Source: Pseudomonas alkylphenolica (GTDB lineage: Bacteria; Pseudomonadota; Gammaproteobacteria; Pseudomonadales; Pseudomonadaceae). Taken from it: 64,000 nucleotides of DNA. The translations under genes were made by a program, and so were the position numbers. The notes beneath the pieces are model-generated. The model did no database searches. It had not been told where the DNA came from and was given only the letters and a program-made list of their open reading frames with translations. The stretch's first letter is position 1. Each line of letters starts with the position of its first letter. Shown here one piece after another: positions 51,866-62,893 of this stretch. The stretch spans positions 62,001-126,000 of the forward strand of contig NZ_JADUCM010000002.1 of assembly GCF_016009175.1 (NCBI RefSeq), given 5' to 3'.

Positions 51866-52969
51866 TTACAGGCGCATCGGCATGACAACGTAAGCGGAGT
51901 CGTCATTGCCAGCTTCCTGCAGCAGCGCACTGCTGTTGGAATCCGACAGGATCAGGCGAACTTGCTCGGTAGTCATGACGCCCAGAACGTCCAGCAGGTA
52001 GCTGACGTTGAAGCCGATCTCCAGCGAACTACCGTTGTAGTCAACGCTGATTTCTTCTTCTGCTTCTTCCTGCTCAGGGTTGTTCGCCTGGATCTTCAGC
52101 TGGGCATTGGCCAACTGCAAACGAATACCGCGGTACTTCTCGTTCGACAGAATGGCGGTACGGCTGAATGCCTCACGCAGCGCCTGGCGATCACCCACTA
52201 CCAACTTGTCACCACCTTTAGGCAGTACGCGCTCGTAGTCCGGGAACTTGCCGTCGACCAGCTTGGAAGTGAAGGTGAACTCACCAGTAGTCGCGCGAAT
52301 GTGATGCTGGCCCAGTACGATGCTGACCATACCATCCGGCTCGGTGAGCAGGCGCGCCAGCTCCAGGATACCTTTGCGCGGCACGATGACCTGATGGCGA
52401 TCGGCCTGGCCAATGTCGGCGCTCATCGAGCACATAGCCAGACGGTGACCGTCGGTGGCGACAGCACGCAGGGTGTTGGTGGACACTTCCAGCAGCATAC
52501 CGTTGAGGTAGTAGCGCACGTCCTGCTGGGCCATGGCGAAGCTGGTGCGTTCGATCAGGCGACGCAGGCGGCTTTGCTCAAGGTTGCAGGTCAGCGAGCC
52601 CGGGCCTTCCTCAACCGTCGGGAAATCGTTGGCTGGCAGCGTAGACAGGGTGAAACGGCTACGACCGGCCTTTACCACGATCTTCTGTTCGTCGAGCTTG
52701 ATGTCGATCAGCGCGTCGTTCGGCAAGCTCTTGCAGATATCCATCAGCTTGCGTGCAGGCACGGTGATCTCGCCTGGCTCGGCAGGCTCTTCCAGTTGAA
52801 CACGGCCAACCAGTTCCACTTCCAGGTCAGTACCGGTAAGCGACAGTTGCTGGCCCTGAACAACCAACAGTACGTTGGAAAGTACCGGCAAGGTCTGGCG
52901 GCGCTCAACGACGCCTGCGACCAGTTGCAGGGGTTTCAACAAGGCTTCGCGTTGAATGGTGAAATGCAT
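51866..52969 (-). CDS. dnaN: DNA polymerase III sliding clamp (beta subunit)
   Basis: Clamp protein of 367 residues with three similar domains; starts MHFTIQREALLKPLQLV and ends VMPMRL, the conserved subunit C-terminus. Thirty-nine bases after dnaA in the operon. Confidence 0.99.
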   Translation of the reverse strand: MHFTIQREALLKPLQLVAGVVERRQTLPVLSNVLLVVQGQQLSLTGTDLEVELVGRVQLEEPAEPGEITVPARKLMDICKSLPNDALIDIKLDEQKIVVKAGRSRFTLSTLPANDFPTVEEGPGSLTCNLEQSRLRRLIERTSFAMAQQDVRYYLNGMLLEVSTNTLRAVATDGHRLAMCSMSADIGQADRHQVIVPRKGILELARLLTEPDGMVSIVLGQHHIRATTGEFTFTSKLVDGKFPDYERVLPKGGDKLVVGDRQALREAFSRTAILSNEKYRGIRLQLANAQLKIQANNPEQEEAEEEISVDYNGSSLEIGFNVSYLLDVLGVMTTEQVRLILSDSNSSALLQEAGNDDSAYVVMPMRL

Positions 52970-53008
52970 GGTCTAGTCCCTTGCCTTAATAAGCTGCGCT
53001 GACGTTAA

Positions 53009-54514
53009 TCACGTCGTCAGCGTCCGCAGCAGGTTCTTGTAGTCCTCGCGGATATCCGCGTCGGATTCCTTGAGTTCGTTGATCTTACGGCACGCGTGCA
53101 ACACGGTAGTGTGGTCGCGGCCGCCAAAGACATCACCAATTTCCGGCAGGCTGTGGTTGGTCAGCTCTTTGGAGAGTGCCATGGCCACTTGTCGAGGCCG
53201 TGCCACTGAACGCGAGCGACGCTTGGACAGCAGGTCGGAAATCTTGATCTTGTAGTACTCGGCAACGGTGCGCTGGATGTTATCCACACTCACCAGCTTG
53301 TCCTGAAGTGCCAGAAGATCCTTGAGCGATTCACGAATCAGCTCGATGGTGATGTCGCGTCCCATGAAGTGAGAGTGCGCGATGACACGTTTCAATGCGC
53401 CTTCAAGTTCACGGACGTTGGAGCGAATACGCTGGGCAATAAAGAACGCGGCGTCATGAGGCAGATCGACCTTCGCCTGGTCGGCCTTCTTCATCAGGAT
53501 CGCAACGCGTGTTTCCAGTTCGGGTGGCTCGACCGCCACGGTCAGGCCCCAACCGAAACGCGATTTCAGTCGTTCTTCCAGACCTTCGATCTCTTTCGGG
53601 TAACGGTCACTGGTAAGAATGACCTGCTGACCGCCTTCGAGCAGGGCGTTGAAGGTGTGGAAAAACTCTTCCTGCGAACGCTCTTTGCGGGCGAAGAACT
53701 GAATGTCATCGATGAGCAGCGCGTCCACCGAACGGTAGAAACGCTTGAACTCGTTGATAGCGTTCAGCTGTAGCGCCTTGACCATGTCGGCAACGAAACG
53801 CTCGGAATGCAGGTAAACCACTTTTGCATTCGGGTTCTTCTTGAGCAGGTGGTTACCCACAGCGTGCATCAAGTGCGTTTTACCCAAGCCTACACCGCCA
53901 TAAAGGAACAGCGGGTTATAGCCATGCTTGGGGTTGTCGGCAACCTGCCAGGCAGCCGCGCGGGCCAACTGGTTGGATTTACCCTCGACGAAGTTCTCGA
54001 AGGTAAAGGTACGGTTCAGGTAGCTGGTGTGCTTGAGCGCACCTTCGACCTGCACGGTACGTTGTTCGGTACGACCACTGGGTGCCGGCGCAGGCGCGGA
54101 CTCGCCCATCGAATCGAAGCTGTCCCGCGAAGGCGCTTGCTCGACTTCAGCTGCGACGGGCGCAGCCACGGGAGCGGCAACCGGCTCGTTGACCACCGCC
54201 GCCTGTGCCTGGGATGCAGCAACAGCGGCAGCCAGCGGTGCGTTAGGGGCGGCACGGGGAGCCGAGCTGCGTCGACTGCCTATTAATAAGGAAAGGGCGG
54301 GCGCGATGCCGTTGCCATGTTCCCCGAGCAGCTCGAGCAAACGGCTGAGGTATTTTTCATTGACCCAATCGAGAACGAAACGGTTGGGCGCATAGACGCG
54401 CAACTCGTCGCCTTCGGCTTCGACCTGTAGCGGACGGATCCAGGTGTTGAATTGCTGGGCAGGCAGTTCATCGCGCAGAAGCTCCACGCACTGCTGCCAA
54501 AGTTCCACTGACAC
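53009..54514 (-). CDS. dnaA: Chromosomal replication initiator DnaA
   Basis: AAA+ initiator of 501 residues. Domain I ([16 protein letters not shown]), a long Ala/Pro-rich domain II (about 90-170), the ATPase core with [16 protein letters not shown] and LLIDDIQF, and DNA-binding domain IV ending [13 protein letters not shown]. The start is GTG at 54514 with AGGGG upstream; the frame upstream enters oriC. A perfect DnaA box (53280-53288) lies inside the gene. Confidence 0.99.
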   Translation of the reverse strand: MSVELWQQCVELLRDELPAQQFNTWIRPLQVEAEGDELRVYAPNRFVLDWVNEKYLSRLLELLGEHGNGIAPALSLLIGSRRSSAPRAAPNAPLAAAVAASQAQAAVVNEPVAAPVAAPVAAEVEQAPSRDSFDSMGESAPAPAPSGRTEQRTVQVEGALKHTSYLNRTFTFENFVEGKSNQLARAAAWQVADNPKHGYNPLFLYGGVGLGKTHLMHAVGNHLLKKNPNAKVVYLHSERFVADMVKALQLNAINEFKRFYRSVDALLIDDIQFFARKERSQEEFFHTFNALLEGGQQVILTSDRYPKEIEGLEERLKSRFGWGLTVAVEPPELETRVAILMKKADQAKVDLPHDAAFFIAQRIRSNVRELEGALKRVIAHSHFMGRDITIELIRESLKDLLALQDKLVSVDNIQRTVAEYYKIKISDLLSKRRSRSVARPRQVAMALSKELTNHSLPEIGDVFGGRDHTTVLHACRKINELKESDADIREDYKNLLRTLTT

Positions 54515-55005
54515 GGATATCCCCTGAGTTGAAAGCCGGTGAGGCAAAAACAAGCCCCCATTGTACCGAGCAGCCGCGCAGTTATCCACATGCAGGTGCG
54601 TTGAGGGTGGCGATAAATCAGCAGCTTAGTGACCAAAATGACCTTGCTGTGCTGTGAATAAGCTCTGTGGATAACCACGCCTGAGGTCTTTGCACAACTG
54701 GGGGTCGAAATCGGTGGATAACCGACCTGTGGATAACCATCGATTTGATCCACAGCTTTTCCGAGGCTTCGACACAGCCAGAGCACCTCTTCTCGACAAC
54801 CTTTCAGTTCTCTGTACATTACGTGAATAAAGGCCTGTAGCGTTTTATCCACAGATATCTGCTGCTTAAGTTTTATAAGTTTTACAGAAAAGCTTTAAAT
54901 AATTCCTCTCTCTTTTTTTATGTTTAAGCGTGTGATGGTCCTCCGCCGTGAGGCCCCAACCTGAAACGGCGAGTTTCCCGTCTATAAGGAAAAGCTGGTT
55001 GGAAA
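54515..55005. other. oriC: Chromosome replication origin oriC (dnaA-rpmH)
   Basis: Non-coding. Perfect DnaA boxes at 54582-54590, 54666-54674, 54728-54736 and 54845-54853, with one-mismatch boxes at 54713 and 54746. An AT-rich stretch follows (about 54866-54928, TTTTATAAGTTTTAC and AAGCTTTAAATAATT), suited to unwinding. The position next to dnaA agrees with mapped Pseudomonas origins. Confidence 0.93.
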
Positions 55006-55034
55006 TTGACCTATGGCTGCGCTTTCTCTAGAAT
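55006..55034 (+). promoter_or_regulatory. Sigma-70 promoter of rpmH-rnpA
   Basis: TTGACC (55006), 17-base spacer, TAGAAT (55029); 60 bases before the rpmH start. Confidence 0.8.
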
Positions 55035-55094
55035 CGCCGGTCTCTTAAAACGGGGGCCATTCCGGCCCGTTGTCGACGAACCAGGTAACACGCC

Positions 55095-55229
55095 ATGAAA
55101 CGTACTTTCCAACCAAGCACCATCAAGCGCGCTCGCACTCACGGTTTCCGTGCCCGTATGGCCACCAAGAACGGTCGTGCCGTTCTGTCGCGTCGCCGTG
55201 CCAAAGGCCGTAAGCGTCTGGCAGTTTGA
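55095..55229 (+). CDS. rpmH: 50S ribosomal protein L34
   Basis: Forty-four residues, very basic, starting [20 protein letters not shown] and ending KGRKRLAV, the invariant L34 sequence. Immediately upstream of rnpA as in nearly all bacteria. Confidence 0.99.
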
Positions 55230-55242
55230 TTTTTCGGCACTG

Positions 55243-55647
55243 GTGGTGAGTCAGGACTTCAGTCGGGAAAAGCGTCTGCTTGTTCCCCGACACTTCAAAG
55301 CGGTCTTCGACTCCCCAACCGGCAAGGTCCCAGGGAAAAACCTGCTGCTCCTTGCCCGCGAGAACGGTCTTGATCACCCCCGCCTGGGGCTTGTGATCGG
55401 GAAAAAGAGCGTCAAGCTCTCCGTTCAACGCAATCGCCTGAAACGCCTGATGCGCGATTCGTTTCGCCTGAACCAGCACTTGCTTGCAGGTTGGGATATC
55501 GTGATCGTCGCGCGCAAAGGGTTGGGCGAGATTGAAAACCCAGAATTGCACCAACATTTTGGCAAGCTCTGGAAGCGCCTCGCACGCAGTCGGCCCGCTC
55601 CAGTGGTGAACACCGACTCTGTGGGGGTAGACAGTCAAGATGCGTAA
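55243..55647 (+). CDS. rnpA: Ribonuclease P protein component
   Basis: Basic protein of 134 residues binding the RNase P RNA for tRNA 5' processing. Contains the RNR motif [16 protein letters not shown] at 55243 (V-V-S-Q-D-F) is the probable start, matching other pseudomonads; a second GTG follows directly. Overlaps yidD by eight bases. Confidence 0.96.
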   Translation: MVSQDFSREKRLLVPRHFKAVFDSPTGKVPGKNLLLLARENGLDHPRLGLVIGKKSVKLSVQRNRLKRLMRDSFRLNQHLLAGWDIVIVARKGLGEIENPELHQHFGKLWKRLARSRPAPVVNTDSVGVDSQDA

Positions 55648-55885
55648 ACTGGCACTCGTTCCGATCCAGTTTTACCGTTACGCCATTAGTCCACTGATGG
55701 CCAATCACTGTCGTTTCTACCCCAGTTGCTCCTGTTACGCATTGGAAGCCATCGAAAATCATGGCCTACTGCGTGGTGGGTGGCTAACCGTTCGTCGCCT
55801 GGGGCGTTGTCATCCGTGGAATGCCGGCGGTTTTGACCCGGTTCCGCCAGCTCCCTCTTCCCGTTCTTCTTCGATAGCCGAGTAA
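55640..55885 (+). CDS. yidD: Membrane protein insertion efficiency factor YidD
   Basis: Small amphipathic protein of 81 residues. The conserved core [18 protein letters not shown] and the RCHPW motif are diagnostic. Lies between rnpA and yidC, two bases before yidC. Confidence 0.97.
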   Translation: MRKLALVPIQFYRYAISPLMANHCRFYPSCSCYALEAIENHGLLRGGWLTVRRLGRCHPWNAGGFDPVPPAPSSRSSSIAE

Positions 55886-55887
55886 TC

Positions 55888-57570
55888 ATGGATATTAAAC
55901 GCACGATCCTGATCGTCGCCCTGGCAATCGTGTCCTACGTCATGGTCCTTAACTGGAACCAGGACTACGGCCAGGCTGCCCTGCCGACTCAGAATACTGC
56001 TGCCAGCAACGTTAGCCCGGCATTGCCGGACACCGCGCAGGCCGGCAACACTGGCGCCAGCGCCGATGTGCCGAGCGCCAACGCTGAATCCAGCCCAGCC
56101 GAACTGGCTCCGGTTGCCGTCAGCAAGGACCTGATTCGGGTCAAAACTGACGTTCTCGACCTGGCTATCGATCCAAACGGTGGTGACATCGCCCAGCTGA
56201 TGCTGCCCAAGTACCCACGCCGTCAGGATCATCCGGACATTCCGTTCCAGCTGTTCGACAACGGAAACGAGCGTACTTACCTGGCGCAAAGCGGCCTGAC
56301 CGGTACCAACGGTCCGGATGCACGGTCGGCCGGTCGCCCGCTGTACGCCGCCGATCAGAAAAGTTATCAACTGGCTGATGGTCAGGACCAACTGGTCGTC
56401 GACCTCAAGTTCAGCGACAACGGCGTCAACTACATCAAGCGCTTCAGCTTCAAGCGCGGTGAGTACGACCTGACCGTTACCTACCTGATCGACAACCAGA
56501 GTGCACAGCCGTGGACCGGTAACCTGTTCGCGCAACTCAAGCGCGATGCAAGCTCCGATCCTTCCTCGAGCACTGCTACAGGTACCGCGACTTACCTGGG
56601 CGCCGCCCTGTGGACAAGTTCAGAACCCTACAAAAAAGTGTCGATGAAAGACATCGACAAGGGAAATCTGAAAGAAAATGTTTCCGGTGGTTGGGTAGCC
56701 TGGCTGCAGCACTACTTCGTTACCGCCTGGATTCCAAACAAGTCTGACAACAACATTGTCCAGACCCGTAAGGACAGCCAGGGTAACTACATCATCGGTT
56801 TCACTGGCCCGGCGCTGAACGTAGCCGCTGGTGCCAAAGGCGAAACCAGTGCCATGCTGTACGCCGGTCCGAAGATCCAGGACAAGCTCAAAGAGTTGTC
56901 CCCAGGCCTGGAACTGACTGTCGACTACGGCATTCTGTGGTTCATCGCCCAGCCGATTTTCTGGCTGCTGCAACATATCCACAGCCTGCTCGGCAACTGG
57001 GGCTGGTCGATCATCGTCCTGACCATGCTGATCAAGCTGCTGTTCTTCCCGCTGTCTGCCGCCAGCTACAAGTCGATGGCGCGCATGCGTGCCGTGGCAC
57101 CGAAACTGGCAGCCCTGAAAGAACAGCATGGCGATGACCGGCAGAAAATGTCGCAAGCCATGATGGAGCTGTACAAGAAAGAGAAGATCAACCCACTGGG
57201 CGGCTGCCTGCCGATCCTGGTGCAGATGCCGGTCTTCCTCTCGCTGTACTGGGTGTTGCTGGAAAGCGTCGAGATGCGCCAGGCGCCATGGATGTTCTGG
57301 ATCACCGACCTGTCGATCAAGGATCCGTTCTTCATCCTGCCGATCATTATGGGCGCGACCATGTTCATTCAGCAGCGTCTGAACCCGACACCGCCGGATC
57401 CGATGCAGGCCAAGGTGATGAAGCTGATGCCGATCATCTTCACCTTCTTCTTCCTGTGGTTCCCGGCTGGTCTGGTGCTGTACTGGGTTGTGAACAACTG
57501 CCTGTCGATCGCACAGCAGTGGTACATCACCAACAGCATCGAAAAGGCTGCCAAGAAAGCCGCTGCATAA
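55888..57570 (+). CDS. yidC: Membrane protein insertase YidC
   Basis: Inner-membrane insertase of 560 residues: N-terminal membrane segment (5-22), large periplasmic beta domain (about 60-340), then five conserved transmembrane segments; the cytosolic loop contains RMRAVAPKLAALKEQHGDD. Ends in a basic tail. Confidence 0.99.
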   Translation: MDIKRTILIVALAIVSYVMVLNWNQDYGQAALPTQNTAASNVSPALPDTAQAGNTGASADVPSANAESSPAELAPVAVSKDLIRVKTDVLDLAIDPNGGDIAQLMLPKYPRRQDHPDIPFQLFDNGNERTYLAQSGLTGTNGPDARSAGRPLYAADQKSYQLADGQDQLVVDLKFSDNGVNYIKRFSFKRGEYDLTVTYLIDNQSAQPWTGNLFAQLKRDASSDPSSSTATGTATYLGAALWTSSEPYKKVSMKDIDKGNLKENVSGGWVAWLQHYFVTAWIPNKSDNNIVQTRKDSQGNYIIGFTGPALNVAAGAKGETSAMLYAGPKIQDKLKELSPGLELTVDYGILWFIAQPIFWLLQHIHSLLGNWGWSIIVLTMLIKLLFFPLSAASYKSMARMRAVAPKLAALKEQHGDDRQKMSQAMMELYKKEKINPLGGCLPILVQMPVFLSLYWVLLESVEMRQAPWMFWITDLSIKDPFFILPIIMGATMFIQQRLNPTPPDPMQAKVMKLMPIIFTFFFLWFPAGLVLYWVVNNCLSIAQQWYITNSIEKAAKKAAA

Positions 57571-57597
57571 CGGGTTAGCCAGCTAACCTGTGGATAA

Positions 57598-57619
57598 ACG
57601 CCCCCTCGTGGGGCGTTTT
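57598..57619 (+). terminator. Terminator after yidC
   Basis: ACGCCCC-CTCGT-GGGGCGT followed by TTT. It overlaps the end of a perfect DnaA box (57589-57597). Confidence 0.8.
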
Positions 57620-57653
57620 GCTATCTGTCGTTTTTGTCGTGAGGCTTCCGAGC

Positions 57654-59024
57654 ATGAACACTGTGCGTGAAACCATTGCCGCCATCGCTACCGCCCAGGG
57701 ACGTGGGGGCGTGGGGATCGTGCGGCTTTCCGGTCCCCTGGCCGCGCAAGCCGGGTTGGCCATCTGTGGAAAAGCGCTGACACCGCGGCATGCCCATTAC
57801 GGGCCGTTCCGTGCCGATGACGGCCTGGTGCTCGATGAAGGCATTGCGCTGTTTTTCCCTGGGCCAAACTCCTTCACCGGTGAAGATGTGCTCGAGCTGC
57901 AGGGCCACGGAGGACCGGTGGTGCTGGATATGCTCCTGCAGCGCTGTGTACAACTTGGCTGCCGTCTGGCGCGGCCGGGCGAATTCAGTGAGCGCGCATT
58001 CCTCAATGACAAGCTCGACCTGGCGCAGGCCGAAGCAATCGCCGACCTGATCGAAGCCAGTTCGGCACAAGCGGCGCGCAATGCCTTGCGCTCGCTCCAG
58101 GGCGAATTTTCCCGCCGTGTGGATAACCTCACCGAAAAACTGATCAGCCTGCGGATCTACGTGGAAGCGGCAATCGACTTCCCCGAGGAAGAAATCGACT
58201 TTCTCGCCGATGGTCACGTGTTGAGCATGCTCGATGATGTCCGCAGCAATCTATCCACAGTGCAGCGTGAAGCCGGGCAGGGTGCGTTGTTGCGCGATGG
58301 CATGACAGTTGTGATCGCCGGTCGGCCGAATGCCGGCAAATCGAGTCTGCTCAATGTACTGGCCGGGCGTGAGGCTGCCATAGTCACTGATATCGCCGGC
58401 ACCACCCGGGACATCCTGCGTGAACATATCCACATCGATGGCATGCCGTTGCACGTTGTCGACACTGCCGGCCTGCGCGATACCGACGACCATGTGGAAA
58501 AGATTGGCGTGGAGCGCGCGCTCAAGGCCATCAACGAAGCTGACCGGGTGTTGCTGGTGGTTGATTCGACGGCGCCGGAGGCCAGCGATCCCTTTGCACT
58601 GTGGCCGGAGTTTCTCGATCTGCGCCCGGATCCTGCCAAAGTTACGCTGATTCGTAACAAGGCCGACCTCAGTGGTGAGACGGTCGCCATGGAGCAAAGT
58701 GCAGATGGCCACGTCACCATTACCCTCAGTGCCAAGGATGCCGACATGGGCCTTGAGCTGTTGCGCGAGCACCTGAAGGCCTGCATGGGTTACGAACAGA
58801 CCGCTGAAAGCAGCTTCAGCGCGCGCAGGCGCCACCTGGAGGCATTGCGCCAGGCCAGCACGCACCTCGAGCACGGTCGAGCGCAATTGACCCTGGCAGG
58901 TGCCGGTGAACTCCTTGCCGAAGACCTGCGTCAGGCTCAGCAAGCCTTGGGCGAAATTACCGGCGCCTTTAGTTCCGACGACTTGCTGGGTCGGATCTTC
59001 TCCAGCTTCTGCATCGGCAAGTAA
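57654..59024 (+). CDS. mnmE: tRNA modification GTPase MnmE
   Basis: With MnmG, makes the cmnm5 modification of wobble uridine. 456 residues: N-terminal THF-binding domain, helical domain, and an inserted G domain with [20 protein letters not shown] and DTAGLR; ends with the invariant CIGK. The start at 57654 ([20 protein letters not shown]) is standard. A DnaA box (58118) lies inside. Confidence 0.98.
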   Translation: MNTVRETIAAIATAQGRGGVGIVRLSGPLAAQAGLAICGKALTPRHAHYGPFRADDGLVLDEGIALFFPGPNSFTGEDVLELQGHGGPVVLDMLLQRCVQLGCRLARPGEFSERAFLNDKLDLAQAEAIADLIEASSAQAARNALRSLQGEFSRRVDNLTEKLISLRIYVEAAIDFPEEEIDFLADGHVLSMLDDVRSNLSTVQREAGQGALLRDGMTVVIAGRPNAGKSSLLNVLAGREAAIVTDIAGTTRDILREHIHIDGMPLHVVDTAGLRDTDDHVEKIGVERALKAINEADRVLLVVDSTAPEASDPFALWPEFLDLRPDPAKVTLIRNKADLSGETVAMEQSADGHVTITLSAKDADMGLELLREHLKACMGYEQTAESSFSARRRHLEALRQASTHLEHGRAQLTLAGAGELLAEDLRQAQQALGEITGAFSSDDLLGRIFSSFCIGK

Positions 59025-59540
59025 GCGTCTTTATCCACAGCCAGGTCTGCAATGGACCTGGCTGCTGCCCTTTCCCCTGAGTTTTTCTCCCCCTGCCAGG
59101 ACAACCCACGCGTTGATCCTGCGTACCCGCCTGCGCGTCTGTCCACAATTCTGTGAAATAAGCCCTGTGGAAAACCTGGCTTCAGCTCCGTTGATAACTA
59201 ACCCTCAAAGCTGGAGATAAACTCGGCTGTGGGTAAGTAGGCATTTCATCCACAGGCTTAAAGCGCTTATCCAGAACGCTCATGGCCGGTAGACCACAGG
59301 GTTTTGAACCTCTGTACATACCGTAGATAAAGGCCTGTAGAGCTTTATCCACAGAAAGGTAGGTGCATAAGAATAAACATAAAAACAAAGCTTTAATAAA
59401 TTTCTCTCTTTTAATTTCTATTGCTCACCACTCATCCACAGGCTGGTTAAATTTTGTGCAAAAGGTTCCTATAGAGGGGGGTAAGTCCCTATACTGGTGC
59501 GTTATCCCTATCTATTCCCGAAACAGGCACGAGGTGCGTG
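59025..59540. other. Second DnaA-box region between mnmE and mnmG (oriC-like)
   Basis: 516 non-coding bases. Perfect DnaA boxes at 59031-59039 and 59345-59353; degenerate boxes near 59166, 59247, 59265 and 59433. AT-rich tract at about 59367-59425. Its right part is collinear with oriC (see findings). Comparable regions in P. putida and P. aeruginosa have been regarded as a second putative origin; whether it fires is unknown here. Confidence 0.75.
59038..59064 (+). terminator. Terminator after mnmE
   Basis: CAGCCAGGTC-TGCAATG-GACCTGGCTG, perfect 10-bp stem, then a pyrimidine-rich tract. Its left arm overlaps a DnaA box. Confidence 0.7.
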
Positions 59541-61433
59541 GTGGATTTCCCTTCCCGTTTTGAAGTGATCGTCATCGGCGGCGGCCATGCCGGTACCGAG
59601 GCTGCGCTTGCGTCTGCTCGCATGGGCGTAAAAACCCTGCTGCTGACCCATAACGTGGAAACCCTCGGTCATATGAGTTGCAACCCGGCTATCGGTGGCA
59701 TCGGCAAGAGCCATCTGGTCAAGGAGATCGATGCGCTCGGCGGCGCCATGGCGCTGGCTACTGACAAGAGCGGTATCCAATTCCGTGTTTTGAACAACCG
59801 CAAAGGCCCGGCAGTGCGCGCTACCCGCGCCCAGGCCGACCGCGCCATCTACAAGGCGGTTGTGCGTGAAATTCTCGAGAACCAGCCCAACCTGTGGATA
59901 TTCCAGCAGTCCTGCGATGACCTGATCGTCGAGCAGGACCAGGTACGCGGTGTGGTGACTCAAATGGGTCTGCGTTTCTTCGCCGACTCCGTGGTACTGA
60001 CCACCGGTACTTTCCTCGCTGGACTTATCCACATCGGTTTGCAGAATTACTCCGGCGGTCGCGCCGGTGATCCGCCCGCGATCGCCCTGGCCCATCGTCT
60101 GCGAGAATTGCCGCTGCGCGTAGGCCGTCTGAAAACCGGTACGCCGCCGCGTATCGATGGGCGCTCTGTGGATTTCTCGGTCATGACCGAGCAGCCGGGC
60201 GATACCCCGATTCCGGTGATGTCGTTCATGGGTGACAAAGCCATGCACCCGCGGCAGGTCAGTTGCTGGATTACCCACACCAACGCGCGTACCCACGAGA
60301 TCATCGCGTCGAACCTGGATCGTTCACCGATGTACTCCGGGGTTATCGAAGGTATCGGCCCGCGCTACTGCCCGTCGATCGAAGACAAGATCCATCGCTT
60401 TGCCGACAAGGAAAGCCACCAGGTGTTCATCGAGCCGGAAGGCCTGAACACTCACGAGCTGTACCCGAACGGGATATCCACATCCTTGCCGTTCGATGTG
60501 CAGCTGCAGATCGTCCGTTCGATTCGCGGCATGGAAAACGCGCACATCGTGCGCCCGGGCTACGCCATCGAGTACGACTACTTCGACCCGCGTGACCTCA
60601 AGTACAGCCTGGAAACCAAAGTGATCGGCGGGCTGTTCTTCGCCGGCCAGATCAACGGCACCACCGGCTACGAAGAGGCCGGTGCGCAAGGTTTGCTCGC
60701 CGGTACCAACGCCGCACTGCGTGCGCAGGGCCGCGAAAGCTGGTGCCCCCGCCGCGATGAGGCGTACATCGGCGTGCTGGTCGACGACCTGATTACCCTC
60801 GGTACCCAAGAGCCGTACCGGATGTTCACTTCGCGCGCCGAATACCGGCTGATCCTGCGTGAAGACAACGCCGATTTGCGCTTGACCGAAAAAGGCCGTG
60901 AGCTGGGCCTGATCGACGACGAACGCTGGGCGGCGTTCAGCGCCAAGCGCGAAGGCATTGCCCTGGAAGAGCAACGGCTGAAATCCACCTGGGTTCGTCC
61001 GGACACCGCACAAGGCCAGGCGATTGCCGAGAAATTCGGCACGCCGTTGAGCCATGAATACAATTTGCTCAACCTGCTGACCCGTCCGGAAATCGACTAC
61101 GCTGGCCTGATGGAAGTGACCGGCGGTGCCGAAATCAATCCACAGGTCGCCGAACAGGTCGAGATCAAGACCAAGTACGCCGGTTACATCGACCGGCAAC
61201 AGGACGAAATCGCTCGCCTGCGTGCCAGCGAAGACACTCGCCTGCCTGAAGACATCGACTACAGCGGTATTTCCGGCCTGTCCAAGGAAATCCAGAGCAA
61301 ACTGGGTCAGACCCGGCCCGAGACCCTGGGCCAGGCTTCGCGTATTCCCGGCGTGACCCCGGCAGCGATTTCCCTGCTGCTGATTCATCTGAAAAAACGC
61401 GGCGCTGGCCGCGAGTTGGAGCAAAGCGCTTGA
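59541..61433 (+). CDS. mnmG: tRNA uridine 5-carboxymethylaminomethyl modification enzyme MnmG
   Basis: FAD/NADH enzyme partnered with MnmE, 630 residues. FAD motif [19 protein letters not shown], conserved [11 protein letters not shown], and C-terminal helical MnmE-binding domain. The GTG at 59541 has GAGGT five bases upstream; the adjacent GTG at 59538 is too close to it. A -10-like TATACT lies at 59490. Confidence 0.98.
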   Translation: MDFPSRFEVIVIGGGHAGTEAALASARMGVKTLLLTHNVETLGHMSCNPAIGGIGKSHLVKEIDALGGAMALATDKSGIQFRVLNNRKGPAVRATRAQADRAIYKAVVREILENQPNLWIFQQSCDDLIVEQDQVRGVVTQMGLRFFADSVVLTTGTFLAGLIHIGLQNYSGGRAGDPPAIALAHRLRELPLRVGRLKTGTPPRIDGRSVDFSVMTEQPGDTPIPVMSFMGDKAMHPRQVSCWITHTNARTHEIIASNLDRSPMYSGVIEGIGPRYCPSIEDKIHRFADKESHQVFIEPEGLNTHELYPNGISTSLPFDVQLQIVRSIRGMENAHIVRPGYAIEYDYFDPRDLKYSLETKVIGGLFFAGQINGTTGYEEAGAQGLLAGTNAALRAQGRESWCPRRDEAYIGVLVDDLITLGTQEPYRMFTSRAEYRLILREDNADLRLTEKGRELGLIDDERWAAFSAKREGIALEEQRLKSTWVRPDTAQGQAIAEKFGTPLSHEYNLLNLLTRPEIDYAGLMEVTGGAEINPQVAEQVEIKTKYAGYIDRQQDEIARLRASEDTRLPEDIDYSGISGLSKEIQSKLGQTRPETLGQASRIPGVTPAAISLLLIHLKKRGAGRELEQSA

Positions 61434-62074
61434 GTTCTATGGTCACCCCTCAACACGCCGAAGAGTTGTCCACAGGTGCCCGCCAGCTGGGTGTTGAGCT
61501 GAGCGAGGCGCAACACGCGCAATTGCTGGCGTACCTTGCCCTGTTGATAAAGTGGAACAAGGCTTACAACCTGACCGCGGTGCGCAATCCGGACGAAATG
61601 GTCTCCCGTCATCTGCTCGACAGTTTGAGCGTGATGCCGTTTATCCACAGCGCGCGCTGGCTGGATGTCGGCAGCGGTGGCGGTATGCCGGGTATTCCCC
61701 TGGCCATCCTGCATCCGGAAAAGCAAGTCACCGTGCTTGACAGCAATGGCAAGAAAACCCGCTTCCTCACGCAGGTAAAGCTTGAACTGAAACTGGACAA
61801 CCTGACAGTTATCCACAAGCGGGTCGAAGAGTTCCAACCTGAGCTGCCGTTTACCGGAATTGTTTCCCGGGCTTTCAGCAGCATGGAGAACTTCACCAAC
61901 GGGACGCGCCACCTTGGCGACGAGCAGACGCAGTGGCTGGCAATGAAAGGGCTGCATCCTGCCGACGAGCTGGTAGCATTGCCGGCAGATTTCAGAGTAG
62001 ATAGCGAGCAGGCCTTGACCGTTCCGGGTTGCCAAGGCCAGCGCCATCTGCTGATACTGCGCCGCACGGCATGA
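61430..62074 (+). CDS. rsmG: 16S rRNA (guanine527-N7)-methyltransferase
   Basis: SAM-dependent methyltransferase of 214 residues. [15 protein letters not shown] binds SAM. The TTG at 61430 overlaps the mnmG stop (TTGA) and gives [13 protein letters not shown], in line with P. putida; an ATG at 61439 is the alternative. Two DnaA boxes (61641 and 61809) are inside. Confidence 0.97.
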   Translation: MSSMVTPQHAEELSTGARQLGVELSEAQHAQLLAYLALLIKWNKAYNLTAVRNPDEMVSRHLLDSLSVMPFIHSARWLDVGSGGGMPGIPLAILHPEKQVTVLDSNGKKTRFLTQVKLELKLDNLTVIHKRVEEFQPELPFTGIVSRAFSSMENFTNGTRHLGDEQTQWLAMKGLHPADELVALPADFRVDSEQALTVPGCQGQRHLLILRRTA

Positions 62075-62092
62075 TTGGGAACACAAGCAAGA

Positions 62093-62884
62093 ATGGCTAA
62101 GGTATTCGCTATCGCGAACCAGAAAGGTGGTGTGGGCAAGACCACCACCTGTATCAACCTCGCAGCATCGCTGGTTGCGACCAAGCGACGCGTGCTGCTG
62201 ATCGATCTCGATCCACAGGGCAACGCCACCATGGGTAGCGGTGTGGATAAACACGTCCTGGAGCATTCGGTCTACGACCTGCTGATCGGTGAATGCGATC
62301 TGACCCAGGCCATGCACGTCTCCGAGCACGGTGGTTATCAACTGCTGCCGGCCAACCGCGACCTGACGGCGGCTGAAGTGGTGCTGCTGGAAATGCAGAT
62401 GAAGGAGAGCCGTCTGCGCACGGCACTGGCGCCGATCCGGGAAAGTTACGACTACATCCTGATCGACTGCCCGCCGTCGCTGTCGATGCTGACCCTCAAC
62501 GCCCTGGTGGCTGCCGATGGCGTCATCATTCCGATGCAGTGCGAGTACTTTGCACTGGAAGGCTTGAGTGACCTTGTGGATAACATCAAGCGCATCGGTG
62601 AGCGCCTGAACCCTCAGCTGAAGGTCGAAGGCCTGCTGCGGACCATGTACGACCCGCGCTTGAGCCTGATCAACGATGTTTCTGCGCAACTCAAGGAACA
62701 CTTCGGCGACCAGCTGTACGACACCGTGATCCCACGCAACATCCGCCTGGCCGAGGCACCGAGTTTCGGCATGCCGGCACTGGCGTATGACAAGCAATCG
62801 CGTGGCGCTCTGGCTTATCTGGCCCTGGCCGGGGAACTCGTACGCCGTCAGCGCCGTCCATCACGCACTGCACAAACAACTTAA
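62093..62884 (+). CDS. parA: Chromosome-partitioning ATPase ParA (Soj)
   Basis: Deviant-Walker ATPase of 263 residues that positions ParB-parS complexes on the nucleoid. Walker A KGGVGKTT follows MAKVFAIANQ; DCPPSL is Walker B-like. Nineteen bases after rsmG and nine before parB. Two DnaA boxes (62242, 62575) are inside, both encoding Val-Asp. Confidence 0.98.
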   Translation: MAKVFAIANQKGGVGKTTTCINLAASLVATKRRVLLIDLDPQGNATMGSGVDKHVLEHSVYDLLIGECDLTQAMHVSEHGGYQLLPANRDLTAAEVVLLEMQMKESRLRTALAPIRESYDYILIDCPPSLSMLTLNALVAADGVIIPMQCEYFALEGLSDLVDNIKRIGERLNPQLKVEGLLRTMYDPRLSLINDVSAQLKEHFGDQLYDTVIPRNIRLAEAPSFGMPALAYDKQSRGALAYLALAGELVRRQRRPSRTAQTT

Positions 62885-62893
62885 GGAATCCGT

